This document shows, piece by piece, positions 35,251 to 45,032 of a DNA stretch of 64,000 bases. The stretch lies in contig JBFLZC010000004.1 of NCBI GenBank assembly GCA_040756375.1, positions 124,001 to 188,000 on the forward strand, given 5' to 3'. The notes below the pieces were generated by a model. The model saw only the letters and a program-made list of their open reading frames with translations. It was not told the DNA's origin and did not search any database. Origin of the DNA: VGSG01 sp040756375 (GTDB lineage: Bacteria > Desulfobacterota > Desulfomonilia > Desulfomonilales > Desulfomonilaceae). The position numbers were made by a program, and so were the translations under genes. The number at the start of each line of letters is the position of its first letter. Positions within the stretch are counted from its first letter, which is position 1.

Positions 35251-36744
35251 CTAGAAATAGAGCGACATCCGGTTCCACCGGGAGACCAATCCCTCCTTGA
35301 TCAGAGTCCACAAATTGGTGGCACTCGAATCAATCTTGCCTACGCCTTTCATGCCCACCTTGATGGATGCGGGAGCGTCAGTGAATTTGGCTCTAACACG
35401 GCACACATTTCCGAGCCTGGGCACCACCTCGGCCGACGGAGAAGGGTCATCGACAGAGAGCCGATACCCTTTGAGCGGATTGTTGTTCAAATACACATGC
35501 AAGGGTTGGCCTTTGTTCACAAGCGAAACCTTGTCTTCAGGCACCAGCACCTCGGCGGCCAAAAGGCCTGGGACGGCTATTTCACAGAAAGGCTCGCCTT
35601 CTTTCACTCTTTTTCCCGCTAATGTCTCCACATCACGGGTGAGCACGATCCCTTCGGCCGGCGCCTTGATATCCAGGAACTGAGACTGCCACTTGAGGTA
35701 TTCGAATTCGTTGATGACCTTCTTCCGCTCCAGTTCCAATATCTTGCGCTCTCCAAGCTTGGAAGGGTCCGTATCCGATTCAAAGGCGAGCAACTCCATC
35801 TTCTTCTTCAGTATGGCTGCTTCCCGCTTAGCGCTCTCTATTTTGAATTCAAGCTCGGTCGGATCGAGCTTTGCTAGAACCTCATCCTTCGTAACTCTCG
35901 CCCCTTCTTGAGTCACGACCTTATCGATGAGACCACCCATCTTGCAGAAAGCCACGTGGCGATCCCACGGGACAATGGCAGCTTCACCGCCTACAGTGTA
36001 ATCGATGGGATAGAAGAGGAGCGCAGCCAAGAGCACAGCAAGGCCCGCGGCCAGCGCGAATACGGATCTACGGTTGAGCCAGTGTGTTGTCGGTCGAGCG
36101 ACTGATGCGGGCCCAAGCAGTTGAACTATCTCGGGTTTCTGCGCGAGGAGCCATTTCTCTGCAAGTATGGATCCGAACAACGGCGCCAACTGAAGCATCG
36201 CAGCGAGCTGGAGCTGCTCAGGAGGCTTGTCCTCCATGAACTCAAACATAAGATGAGCTATGGGAACCCGTTGAAAGGGCAGGGGCACGCATAAACAAAA
36301 GCGACATCCGGAAATCCTCAGGTAAGTCCGGAGCGCTGCTTTGAGCTCGGGACCTATCTCCAGTGAAGGCGAATCCAAATCATCCACCTTATCCGAGAGA
36401 AACAACCCTTTTTTCAGCTGGGCGAGACGCGGAGCCAGCTCATTCACGCCCGCAAACAGTCTGGATTTCGACTCCAGCAGAGGCTGGTTGTTGGCCGCCG
36501 CGAATCGTGAGATTCCTCGGAAATGAGTGATTAAGAAGCACCGATCGAATTCCAAGAGCACGTGGAGATCATTCACAAAGAAGAAATACAGGTCGTCCAA
36601 AGAATCGATCTCGGCCGCACGCTTGGACAGCTCAAGCGCGAGCGCCAATATGCGTTGCCTTGGGTCGGGCTGGTCCTGCCGCGCGGCTCGGGAGTCGATC
36701 CGTTGAACGATCTGTTCGTTGTTGACCCGATCCCGACGTTCCAT
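35251..36744 (-). CDS. GAF-TM-HlyD fusion membrane-fusion protein
   Basis: The 497-aa protein has a cytoplasmic GAF-like domain (about 40-205: LHVLLEFDRCFLITHFRGISRFAAANNQ...). One TM helix (about 235-257) follows, then a HlyD-type periplasmic adaptor with a lipoyl/barrel-sandwich half-motif (GLIDKVVTQEGARVTKDEVLAKLD), coiled coil (300-350) and return half-motif (DIKAPAEGIVLTRD). Fusing a sensory GAF to an export adaptor is unusual and suggests signal-gated transport. It follows the M50-HlyD gene by 15 bp. It ends convergent to the TPR gene, 18 bp apart. Confidence 0.8.
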   Translation of the reverse strand: MERRDRVNNEQIVQRIDSRAARQDQPDPRQRILALALELSKRAAEIDSLDDLYFFFVNDLHVLLEFDRCFLITHFRGISRFAAANNQPLLESKSRLFAGVNELAPRLAQLKKGLFLSDKVDDLDSPSLEIGPELKAALRTYLRISGCRFCLCVPLPFQRVPIAHLMFEFMEDKPPEQLQLAAMLQLAPLFGSILAEKWLLAQKPEIVQLLGPASVARPTTHWLNRRSVFALAAGLAVLLAALLFYPIDYTVGGEAAIVPWDRHVAFCKMGGLIDKVVTQEGARVTKDEVLAKLDPTELEFKIESAKREAAILKKKMELLAFESDTDPSKLGERKILELERKKVINEFEYLKWQSQFLDIKAPAEGIVLTRDVETLAGKRVKEGEPFCEIAVPGLLAAEVLVPEDKVSLVNKGQPLHVYLNNNPLKGYRLSVDDPSPSAEVVPRLGNVCRVRAKFTDAPASIKVGMKGVGKIDSSATNLWTLIKEGLVSRWNRMSLYF

Positions 36745-36759
36745 GGAAGTGCCTGCTGC

Positions 36760-38868
36760 CTATAGGAGCGATTCGCGGTTAAAAGTCTGAATCGCTGCGC
36801 TAAACGCCCGTGAAAGTATGCTCTGTGGTGGAGAACCGATAGCGCATCGGCCTGTTACACCTAACGGCATGGCTGCGTTGCCCGAAAAGTTTGCGGAACA
36901 GACGTATTGCGCTTCTAGCGGTATATCCAACCGTTTGGAGTCGCGGGCTTCCGTAGCGATCTCGCCTCCAAAGCGGCTGGAAAAGGGCGAATCCGCAAGA
37001 TCGCTTTCGTTGTAAGATTTGATTTCCGTAATTGCCCCGCTATACAAAACGCCCCTTGGCGTGGGAAACCAGACCTCCACCCGTTGACCTTCCCGGACTT
37101 TTTCCATGTCCTTTTCTGGGATCAGGATACGTACAACACGGTCCCCTTGGGACTTGAGCTCGCCCACGATGGATCCGTCTCCCGGCTGAAACCCGTCCTG
37201 GAGCCGGTGATCCATCCTAATAACGACCCCGGAAAAGGGCGCGGTGATGCCACCCTGGGCACGATGGAAATCCACGCGAAGGATGTCAATTTCGTGACCG
37301 ATTTGGCTCAACTGAATGAGCAGCTCCCTACTTCGAGCCATCTTCTTGTCATCCAGAAGAGCTTGTTTGATCTTTTCCTTGATGATTTCCCGTTCGATCT
37401 CCTTTTTCCTGAGTGTCAACTTCAGGGGAGATGTGTCGAGAGTAAAAAGCAAGCTCCCCTCTTGCACCGCCATGCCGTCGCGGATCAGGACATCCTTTAC
37501 CGCGGTCTTCAAAGGCACGGTCAGCTTCTGGATCTTCGCTGAATCCAGGAAGCAGGGATAGACGGATTTTGTAGAGATGGGGAAGCAGAGAATTCCGATG
37601 CCAACTGCGAGGATAAGTGCGAAAACGACCGCTCCTGCCGGCCGTGGATGCACTTCGGCTCTCTTCTGGTAAATGCTGCCGATCCCCTTCACCAGAGGAC
37701 GCATCCCAAAGACGACAATTGCCAGGAACGCGAGCAGTACCGCGAGCAGCTTGTCGAATCGGTAGTACAGGCCTACTACGATGGCTGTATACAAAAATAT
37801 GCGATAGAGAAATGCGCTTATCCCGTACGTGGTAAAGATAAACACTTCACGAGGATTCGCTGCCGGATTCGCTATGAGAGAGATGCCCAGGACGCGGTTC
37901 ATGAAAAGATACTTCAGGTAACTCAAAGACTTGGTGGCGAGATTGGGCACGCGCAAGTAATCCATAAGGATGAAGTACCCGTCCCACTTGAGCAAGGGAT
38001 TCCCATTGAAGAGCGCCGTGGAAACAAAGGAAACGGCCATTAAATAGAATGCGAGCGAATTGATTACTCCCGGTCTGGTGAAGTACCACACGTAGGCCGA
38101 CAAGACCGCGACCATCCCTTCAGCGACAATGCCCGCGGCGCTGATAGCCATGCGTTGCTTGCGATCGGCAAGTTGCCACGCGTCAGTCGTATTGCAATAC
38201 AAGCAGGGGAAAAAGATGAGGAACGCTATTCCCATCTGAGGCACGTGAAGCCCATAGCTCTTCGCGCTATATGCATGGGCGAATTCATGCACGAGCTTAG
38301 TAATCGCAATGGTGACCCACAAGTAGACGAGGTTTTCGAGATTGAAGAAGAACAGGAACTCGGTTTCAATGTGCGAGCTGCCCGCAATGATCAGAACAAC
38401 CGCACCGAGTGCAAGAACACCCGCAGCTATGGCGGTCCATTTGTTTACCAGTTTCCGGTAGAACCACAGAGTTCGTTCCAGAAATCGGTCCGGATTTAGA
38501 ATAGGAATGAACATGAAGTACAGGCTTGCGAGCACGCGCTCCTTCTTGGCCTTCATGATTCGGTCTCTCAAATGCCGTTGAAATTCTGCTGTGCCGAATC
38601 GTGTGCCCAGCAGCAAGCCGTATTCCGCGGCCTTGGCGACTATGAGCCGTGCGTCTTCCGGCGAATAGTAATAGCCCAGGTTCTTGAGCGCCTCCAGCGC
38701 TTCTTCGAGCGTTACCCGTCCATCGAGGGCCTTGAGAAGACGGTATTCGAAGGGGGTAACGCGATAGTACTGTTCAGTGACAGGGTCTTTCAGAAGAACG
38801 AACTTCTCCCCTCCCTCGTTTTGCTCGGAAGCTTGAATGTCCGGTCGGAATTTCGGACGAGCTTGCAT
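36760..38868 (-). CDS. PqqD-like / M50 metalloprotease / HlyD fusion
   Basis: The 702-aa membrane protein has an N-terminal PqqD-like winged helix (about 20-90: KDPVTEQYYRVTPFEYRLLKALDG). A site-2-protease core follows, with HEFAHA at 194-199 (zinc His/Glu/His) and NPLLKWDGYFILMD with Asp296, within roughly 8 TM helices. The C-terminal HlyD adaptor (about 455-690) has LIRDGMAVQEGSLLFTLD, a coiled coil and PFSGVVIRMDHRL. Family knowledge: such M50-HlyD proteins accompany RiPP or peptide exporters with TolC. GGGGAGTA precedes the ATG. No RiPP precursor was recognised here. Confidence 0.85.
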   Translation of the reverse strand: MQARPKFRPDIQASEQNEGGEKFVLLKDPVTEQYYRVTPFEYRLLKALDGRVTLEEALEALKNLGYYYSPEDARLIVAKAAEYGLLLGTRFGTAEFQRHLRDRIMKAKKERVLASLYFMFIPILNPDRFLERTLWFYRKLVNKWTAIAAGVLALGAVVLIIAGSSHIETEFLFFFNLENLVYLWVTIAITKLVHEFAHAYSAKSYGLHVPQMGIAFLIFFPCLYCNTTDAWQLADRKQRMAISAAGIVAEGMVAVLSAYVWYFTRPGVINSLAFYLMAVSFVSTALFNGNPLLKWDGYFILMDYLRVPNLATKSLSYLKYLFMNRVLGISLIANPAANPREVFIFTTYGISAFLYRIFLYTAIVVGLYYRFDKLLAVLLAFLAIVVFGMRPLVKGIGSIYQKRAEVHPRPAGAVVFALILAVGIGILCFPISTKSVYPCFLDSAKIQKLTVPLKTAVKDVLIRDGMAVQEGSLLFTLDTSPLKLTLRKKEIEREIIKEKIKQALLDDKKMARSRELLIQLSQIGHEIDILRVDFHRAQGGITAPFSGVVIRMDHRLQDGFQPGDGSIVGELKSQGDRVVRILIPEKDMEKVREGQRVEVWFPTPRGVLYSGAITEIKSYNESDLADSPFSSRFGGEIATEARDSKRLDIPLEAQYVCSANFSGNAAMPLGVTGRCAIGSPPQSILSRAFSAAIQTFNRESLL

Positions 38869-39883
38869 TACTCCCCGTGGTAGATCGTGACTTGCGGATC
38901 TGAAACAGACTACAGACTATAAAGTATACCAGATGATGACGCTAAGAGGCGAAGACTATGTCTTTGATACCGCAGCCATTGATTTGCGTCAAGATGGCAA
39001 GCCGATCTGAACAGGTCATTGCGAGTTTCCCGGATCGAGTCCCATGTAGTGATTTCCAAAAGTTCTCGCGGAATGGGATCGCACTGCTGGACAAGCCGGC
39101 AGTGGCACTCACGATTGAATTCGTGATCATTTTCGAGAAAGGCTATGGGCGTTAAAATAGGATCACTATATTTGACCTTGGGTGGCCCCAGAGGGGCAAC
39201 CGAAAGTAGCCCGGCGATTCATCGCCGGGAAAAGCCTCCGAAATCTCCGATACTTATAGTCCCAGAGGGACGGCAGAAAGCTTGCCCCGAACTTGAACCG
39301 GGGCCAGAATTGTGTAGGCGGATAGGGTAGAGTTCGCTCCGCAGTGGCTCTGTCGTCCCTCCGGGACTAAGAGATGTTATTCTTTGAGGGTTCACCTTAC
39401 CCGGCAATGAATTGCCGGGCAACTATCTGTGTGTCCCTGCGGGACATGAAAATTCGGAGAACAAGTTGGACCTTGTTCTATACAGCCACGTATTGATTCC
39501 GACCCGATCTCGCCCTCCCCCTTGTGGGGCAGGCTTTCTAGCCTGCCGGCGGCCTGGAAAGGCCGCCCAACAAAGAGAAGGGGGCCGCGGGGATCAAACC
39601 CGTTGCCCGAAGTTAATGCATATACCCCTATGCCAAGGACGTTCCGACGGACCGGACCCGCACGGATGGGCCTTCGGCACATCCGTGGCACCACGCAAGA
39701 GTTGCCTTGTCCATCGAGAGTGGACCATTTTCAGGCAAAAAGCGGGAATCTAGGCATTTGAAAAGAGATTCGCTGGGGATGCTGGGATTCGGCGGTTCGG
39801 TAACCTTCTCGATTCCCGCGTCCGCTGGGGTGACGAACGACTAGGCAGCCATCGTTGGGAACCTTATTTCCGGGACACCACAC
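38869..39883. repeat. 1-kb gene-free block of palindromic repeats
   Basis: No supported gene is seen. The block includes an inverted structure at about 39180-39440 (CCCGGCGATTCATCGCCGGG, GTCCCTCCGGGAC, CCCGGCAATGAATTGCCGGG). At 39513-39584 a nested hairpin has CAGGC and GGCCTGGAAAGGCC stems; a relative is at 60549-60630. At 39655-39695 an ATCCGTGGCACC arm is related to 15264-15340, and at 39805-39835 there is a half REP. It splits the exporter genes into two groups. Confidence 0.6.
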
Positions 39884-41425
39884 CTAGTGCTTCTTCGCTG
39901 TAGGCGGAGGTTCGTTATAGTTGGTTCCGAGGGTGCTGAACAGCTCGGCCAGGGATGCCTGGGCTTCACCCACGGCCCGGACTCTTCGAATCAGGTCCTG
40001 GAGGAGATCCGCTTTGGCTTCATCCACCATGAGCCGTTCGAGCGTAGTCAAGGCGTGCCTGTCTTCGGCAACTCTGAGCAGGCTTCTGGAACTAGCCAGC
40101 GATTCATTGGAGCTCCTGAGCTCGTCGATCGCGTCGTAATACCTCAGCGCGGCGAGCCGGACCTGGGAAGTGATTCCCAAGGCGACTGTGCCGATCTCAC
40201 GACGGGTCTTATCCGCGGTAACGGAAACGGCCGTGGATTCACTCAGATTAGCCAACCAATCCAGGAGGTCGAAATAGACGTGCATTCCGACGTCGTTCCA
40301 GTCTTTGTAGAAGATATACTTATCCTTGTCGTGGCTTGTTCTCCAGAAACCGCTGATGTTGGGGAAGTACTTCACGATGGTTCGCTTCAGATCGTTCTCG
40401 GAGTTAAGATAGTTCAGCCCGGCCTGGTACGCTTCCGGCCTGTTCTGTACCGCCTGCAGCTCAAGGTCGCACATCTTGGCGTCGTACAAGGGTTCCGTAA
40501 GGCGACCGACAAGCACAAACCCGCCGTCTACACAGTAATCGGGCGAGATGCCCAGCGCTGAAGCCAAAATGTTGCGCTGCCTTTCCAGTTCATTAGCAAG
40601 GCTGGCAAGCAGGCGACGAGCAGTGACGACTCGCTTCTTCGCTCGATGGTAGTCGTCGAGTGACTCCACGCGCTTTTCTACGCCCTTCTCCCTGCTCCGG
40701 GCCACGTCAGCCCGAACGTCTACGAGGCGTCGCGCCATGGGGATGCACTCTTGCAGACACAAAATCCGATAGAATGCGCCGTCTACCACACCGAGAAGCT
40801 TCTGTGCAACACGCACGCGCTGGTAATGCGCCTTTGCCGTGTCATTCACCGCGCTCCGGGTAAGGTAGTAGGCCAACGCTGCGTCGGTCGGGCTCCACCG
40901 GGTCTCAAGAATGTAGCGCCAGGTGCTCCTCTCATGACCGGTAGACCACACGTTCACACCGGTGCCGCCTCCTCCGGCTTCCGGAAATCCGCCTTCTCGC
41001 CCTGAGGGGTCTGAATAGGAATAGGGGACCTTATCTCGTTCGCTCAACTCTGCGGAGAAGATGAAATGAGGGAGGAGCTTCGTGCGGGAGCTGTATTCGA
41101 CGGCCTTCTTCGTGATTTCTTCAAGACGGGCGACCTGAAGTTCCAGGTTGTTCTGGAGCGCCAACGTTCGGCATTCCTCCACCGCGAGCTCACGCTTCCC
41201 TAACACGGTGGTCGAAGGTCTGACCCGATGGTGTATCAAGGTAAGAGCTGTATCGGAACGGGTAACCCCGAGGTGATCTTGAGTAAACAAATGCAGGAAC
41301 GGATCGTCGCCCTGTCGAACTTTTCCAATCCAGGGAGAGCGGCAAGAAGAAAGCAACACCACTAGACCGCAGCAAGCAAGGAGTAACGGAATGAATTTGA
41401 GGGCCTTTGGAGAACCACTGCGCAT
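39884..41425 (-). CDS. TolC-family outer-membrane efflux lipoprotein
   Basis: The 513-aa protein has a lipoprotein signal with lipobox LLSSC near residue 28. An outer-membrane efflux protein domain with long helical hairpins follows (LGKRELAVEECRTLALQNNLELQVARLEE and later RHALTTLERLMVDEAKADLLQDLIRRVRAVGEAQASLAEL). The acylated N-terminal cysteine is like OprM/CusC. GGAGGAG precedes the ATG at 41425. It starts 7 bp after the stop of the adaptor gene, so they are co-transcribed. It would provide the outer-membrane exit duct for the HlyD-type adaptors here. Confidence 0.9.
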   Translation of the reverse strand: MRSGSPKALKFIPLLLACCGLVVLLSSCRSPWIGKVRQGDDPFLHLFTQDHLGVTRSDTALTLIHHRVRPSTTVLGKRELAVEECRTLALQNNLELQVARLEEITKKAVEYSSRTKLLPHFIFSAELSERDKVPYSYSDPSGREGGFPEAGGGGTGVNVWSTGHERSTWRYILETRWSPTDAALAYYLTRSAVNDTAKAHYQRVRVAQKLLGVVDGAFYRILCLQECIPMARRLVDVRADVARSREKGVEKRVESLDDYHRAKKRVVTARRLLASLANELERQRNILASALGISPDYCVDGGFVLVGRLTEPLYDAKMCDLELQAVQNRPEAYQAGLNYLNSENDLKRTIVKYFPNISGFWRTSHDKDKYIFYKDWNDVGMHVYFDLLDWLANLSESTAVSVTADKTRREIGTVALGITSQVRLAALRYYDAIDELRSSNESLASSRSLLRVAEDRHALTTLERLMVDEAKADLLQDLIRRVRAVGEAQASLAELFSTLGTNYNEPPPTAKKH

Positions 41426-41432
41426 AGGATGG

Positions 41433-42308
41433 TCACTCCTCCAGCCCTATGGATCCTGTGGTACCGATTTGGAGTTCTCCTTTGGGGTTGTCGATAAGCA
41501 CGTACACTTTGCGAGTGAGAGATTTCGGATCGGTAAGCGCTCCTACCTTCTCCACTGTGCCGACGAACTTGCCCCCTGAGATGTGCTCGAAAGCAGCTTT
41601 TGTGCCGGGCTTGAACTTTGCCAGCAATTTCTCGGGCACATTGGCAACTGCATACACTTTGGACCCATCGACAACGGCAAAGAGCTTGCCCAGACGCTCA
41701 ATCGGCTCGAACGGCTCTTTGTACCGAACCGCAAGGTAACCAGCGAACGGCGACCTTACCGAACATGCCTCCAGATTGAGCGCGGCCAATCTCAGGTCTT
41801 CTCTGGCTTCGTTGAGTCGCTCGGTGCAGATTTCCGCATCAGCCCGGGACTTCAGCACATCCTGCAATTTCCCCGATCCCAAATTGAGTAGCTCTTCCTG
41901 AACCTTCAGATCTTCTCTTGCTCGTTGAAGAGCCTGCTCGGCTGCTTTGGCTTTGGCTTCCGCGCGTCGGCTATCGATAATGAATCGATCCTTGTTGATC
42001 TCGTACACCACGCCGTCCTTTTCGACGCGTTCTCCCTCTTCATACTTGACGGAGTCAATCACGCCACTCACTTCGGACCCGACGTTGGCCGTACGGTATG
42101 GGTGGATCACTGCGGCTTCGATTTTGTCTTCGGAGCCGAGGATACCTTCGAGATCGTCCAGCTCGGACTTGTCCCCTTTGGGAGCGGCCTTAGGTGGGGG
42201 AGCCGCCTGGGCCGTCTTGATTTCGTCTTGTGCCAAGCACATGATCGGACACAGAGTGTTCCAGGAGAAGACAAGGAAGAGAAGAAACAGGCAGGAAGCC
42301 ACGCGCAT
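41433..42308 (-). CDS. Periplasmic adaptor (HlyD/RND membrane-fusion protein)
   Basis: The 291-aa protein has a signal peptide (MRVASCLFLLFLVFSWNTLCP). The barrel-sandwich half-motif (GVIDSVKYEEGERVEKDGVVYEIN) leads to a coiled-coil hairpin (about 100-165) and the returning half-motif (ACSVRSPFAGYLAVRYKEPFEPIERLG). A beta-barrel follows with VYVLIDNPKGELQIG at the end. No inner-membrane pump or ABC transporter is in the window. It forms an operon with TolC. GGAGGG lies upstream of ATG 42308. Confidence 0.88.
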   Translation of the reverse strand: MRVASCLFLLFLVFSWNTLCPIMCLAQDEIKTAQAAPPPKAAPKGDKSELDDLEGILGSEDKIEAAVIHPYRTANVGSEVSGVIDSVKYEEGERVEKDGVVYEINKDRFIIDSRRAEAKAKAAEQALQRAREDLKVQEELLNLGSGKLQDVLKSRADAEICTERLNEAREDLRLAALNLEACSVRSPFAGYLAVRYKEPFEPIERLGKLFAVVDGSKVYAVANVPEKLLAKFKPGTKAAFEHISGGKFVGTVEKVGALTDPKSLTRKVYVLIDNPKGELQIGTTGSIGLEE

Positions 42309-42833
42309 AGTACCATACCCTCCACAGACGCCCGCCACTTCGGACAGGCGTCAATCACACACTACAATCCCCCCGTCACCAGCAGGTCAGGCTCTCGCGG
42401 ACGGGACAAAGAAGTTGGTCAAAAGACCGAATAAAATCAAAATAATGTACCAGACTAAATCACTTTTGGCCGCATCTGTCAAGCGAAAACCCAGAGTCGG
42501 GCTGCGCACCGATCTTGACGGTCCGGCGATCTGTGCTAGAATAGCTCACCGCGAACGGGGTCGGGCGCGAGTGTGGGTCTTGAACCGGCCCTCTTCTTGG
42601 ACGGGGTTCAGGGCAAACGACAGGAAGACGGGGCTATGGACGGAGGGTGGGGGTGCAGTCGTCCTGAATCCCTGCCTGAGCCAAAGAATTCTGCGCGAAT
42701 CCAAAATATCCTGTTGCTGTCAAGCCATCAGTGGGGGGATCCGAATCGCGTAACCGAACAGGCATTGCTCGTTGCTGCACACGTTACGTCCTTCATCCTT
42801 TTCCGCTGCATAACAGAGGCCCCGGAGGTCACG
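42309..42833 (+). promoter_or_regulatory. Divergent regulatory region with sigma-70-type promoter at 42515-42542
   Basis: A 525-bp gap lies between the exporter operon (minus) and the kinase gene (plus). TTGACG (42515-42520), a 16-bp spacer and TAGAAT (42537-42542) form a good plus-strand promoter, about 285 bp before the kinase start. An AT-rich tract at 42425-42470 could hold the opposite promoter. The open frame that enters the kinase from further upstream has no ribosome-binding site. Confidence 0.55.
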
Positions 42834-44261
42834 ATGGAAAGGCGTAGAAGCCGCATCAAGAAAGGCGCTATGTCGCAAGAGGACTTCGATTTCCTCATGA
42901 ATACCGACCTGTTTCACGCTACTCCGGATGAGGCAAAGAGCCAACTGATCTTTGCCATGACTCCGATCCGGCTGGGGGCGGGCGAGCGACTGATAGCGCA
43001 GGGGGAGGATGGCGATCATTTCTATCTCATCCAAAGGGGAACCTGTATTGTCAGCGTGGAGCGGAATGGCGAGACACATATCATATCGCGACTCAAGCCC
43101 GGGGAACTCGTCGGCGAAATGGCTATCCTGACGGGCGAGAAGCGCACTGCCGATGTTCACGCGGAAGTCGACATGGTGCTGTGGGGCATCGGCCGCCTGG
43201 AATTCGAGGAGATGTGTCGCGCCCACCCTGACCTGCGTGAGTTCTTGACAGAAATCGTTACCCGACGCTTTTCTGCGCAAAAGCAGATGGCCGACAAAAC
43301 CATCGGCAGGTACGTGATCAACGAGATCATCGGACAGGGCGGCTGGAGTATTGTGTACAAGGGAATGCATTCGTCCCTCCCCATGCCGGTTGCAATCAAA
43401 ATGCTCAAACACGACATGGCCATGGACCCGGATTTCATGGAGCGGTTCCAGAATGAGGCCCACGTCATAGCCCGACTCAGTCACGAAAACCTTGTGCGTG
43501 TGTACGATATCGAGCACCTGTATCGCACGGTCTTCATTGTCATGGAGTATCTGGAAGGCTCTTCCCTCGAGGACATACTCGACAACCTACCGAGGTTGGA
43601 ATTCAAGAGAGCGCTTAACCTTCTCGTTCAGGTCTGCAGAGGTCTCCGGTACGCCCACCGACAGGGGATTGTCCACCAGGATATCAAACCCGCGAATGTA
43701 TTCGTTCAGAGACGAGATAGAGCCAAGATCGTCGATTTCGGCCTTGCCTGCCCAAAGGGCTGCGAAGACGTGATCGATTTCGCGGGGACTCCTTTCTACA
43801 TGTCTCCCGAGCAAATCGAGTCCGAGCCCGTGGATGAGCGCACGGACATCTATTCCCTTGGAATTACGGCTTTCGAGATGACCACCGGTCGGCGCCCCTT
43901 CGATTACACTGATGTGGGGAAAGTGCTCGAAGCGCACCGGAGTGAAGCTTTCCCTGATCCGCGAACGATCAATCCCGACCTTCCACCCGAGTTCGCCGCG
44001 TTCATTGCAAAAGCGACACGGAAGGACCCTTCAGATCGGTACCGGAACATGGACGAGGTGCTGGAGGATCTCTTGCCCTTGGCCGAAAGAGCAGGAGTAG
44101 CCGTGGAAGCTGATTCAGCGCCGAAGCGGAACATGATGAGCCTGTTCATGTTCTACCACAAGGATCGTCAGCTCGAACTCAGCCAGCTGGTGGAGAATTT
44201 CAACCAGGAACTCAAGAAGATTGGCGCAGAGCTGCGGATGGCGGATTTCCCCGACCTTTAG
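42834..44261 (+). CDS. Cyclic-nucleotide-binding Ser/Thr protein kinase
   Basis: The 475-aa protein joins a cNMP-binding domain (about 24-140) to a Hanks-type kinase (about 160-425). The phosphate-binding cassette is GELVGEMAIL with Arg104 in KRTADV, as in real cNMP binders. Kinase motifs: GQGGWSIVYKG loop, Lys189 in VAIKM, H281-Q-D283 catalytic loop (HQD, so a non-RD kinase), D301-F-G and MSPEQ. No TM helix follows, so it is cytoplasmic. This resembles eukaryotic PKG/PKA architecture in one chain. GGAGGTCACG precedes the ATG. Neighbours are a PP2C phosphatase and a class III cyclase. Confidence 0.92.
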   Translation: MERRRSRIKKGAMSQEDFDFLMNTDLFHATPDEAKSQLIFAMTPIRLGAGERLIAQGEDGDHFYLIQRGTCIVSVERNGETHIISRLKPGELVGEMAILTGEKRTADVHAEVDMVLWGIGRLEFEEMCRAHPDLREFLTEIVTRRFSAQKQMADKTIGRYVINEIIGQGGWSIVYKGMHSSLPMPVAIKMLKHDMAMDPDFMERFQNEAHVIARLSHENLVRVYDIEHLYRTVFIVMEYLEGSSLEDILDNLPRLEFKRALNLLVQVCRGLRYAHRQGIVHQDIKPANVFVQRRDRAKIVDFGLACPKGCEDVIDFAGTPFYMSPEQIESEPVDERTDIYSLGITAFEMTTGRRPFDYTDVGKVLEAHRSEAFPDPRTINPDLPPEFAAFIAKATRKDPSDRYRNMDEVLEDLLPLAERAGVAVEADSAPKRNMMSLFMFYHKDRQLELSQLVENFNQELKKIGAELRMADFPDL

Positions 44262-44297
44262 AGTCCTGGTTAAGAAGAGACACGGGGGGTGCAGTCG

Positions 44298-45032
44298 TTA
44301 ACAGGCGAGAATGACCGTAATGTCATCTTTTCCTTCCCGTTCGTGAACCAACCGAATGAGCGAGTCGCACGCATCCTGGGGATTCGCAGCGTCATTAACG
44401 GTCTTAAGAATATCCTTATCTTCAAGCGCGTCGTTGAGCCCGTCCGAACAGAGGCACAGGCACCAATCTCCGTCCCACTTGCATTCGGTGAGCGCGGGCT
44501 CGATATCTTCTTCTACGCCAAGGGCCATGTACAGGCCTCGCCTCGCTTCGTGCGTGCGAGCCTCCGCAGCGGTGATTAGGCCCTCTTTCACCCACTCCGC
44601 AACGAACGAATGATCTTGGGTCAGTTGTCGGATCGCGGCCTTGGAAATCATGTACGCACGACTGTCCCCTACGTGACAGATAATCAAGCGATTTCCCACG
44701 AGGAGAGCCGCGACCACAGTGGTCCCCATGTCGCTCCATTCCGGGTTGATCGCAGATCGCTCAAGGATAGCCGCGTTCGCTCGAAGCACAGCATCTTCAA
44801 GGAGTCTCTTCGGGTCTTGGCACGTGGAGAGTTCATTGCGTATGAACCCGGCGATCTCTTGCACAGCCAATTCGCTGGCCACTTCTCCGGCGTTATGTCC
44901 ACCCATGCCGTCCGCCACGACGAAGAGCCCCAATTCCGGATCCGCCAAGAAACTGTCCTGGTTCTGATGCCTGGAACCACCCACGTCAGTCTTAAATCCG
45001 AATCTGAATTTCGGTTTAGAGGTATGGTGCAT
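44298..45032 (-). CDS. PP2C-type Ser/Thr protein phosphatase
   Basis: The 244-aa protein has the PPM/PP2C metal motifs: RHQNQDSF (first Asp), VADGMGGHNAGEVAS, GTTVVAALL, CHVGDSRAY, LCSDGLND and the C-terminal KDDITVI. No extra domains. It should reverse phosphorylation by the adjacent kinase, with which it is convergent (36 bp apart). The ATG at 45032 begins MHHTSKPKFRFG, near the domain; an ATG at 45086 is possible. No clear ribosome-binding site supports either. Confidence 0.92.
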   Translation of the reverse strand: MHHTSKPKFRFGFKTDVGGSRHQNQDSFLADPELGLFVVADGMGGHNAGEVASELAVQEIAGFIRNELSTCQDPKRLLEDAVLRANAAILERSAINPEWSDMGTTVVAALLVGNRLIICHVGDSRAYMISKAAIRQLTQDHSFVAEWVKEGLITAAEARTHEARRGLYMALGVEEDIEPALTECKWDGDWCLCLCSDGLNDALEDKDILKTVNDAANPQDACDSLIRLVHEREGKDDITVILAC

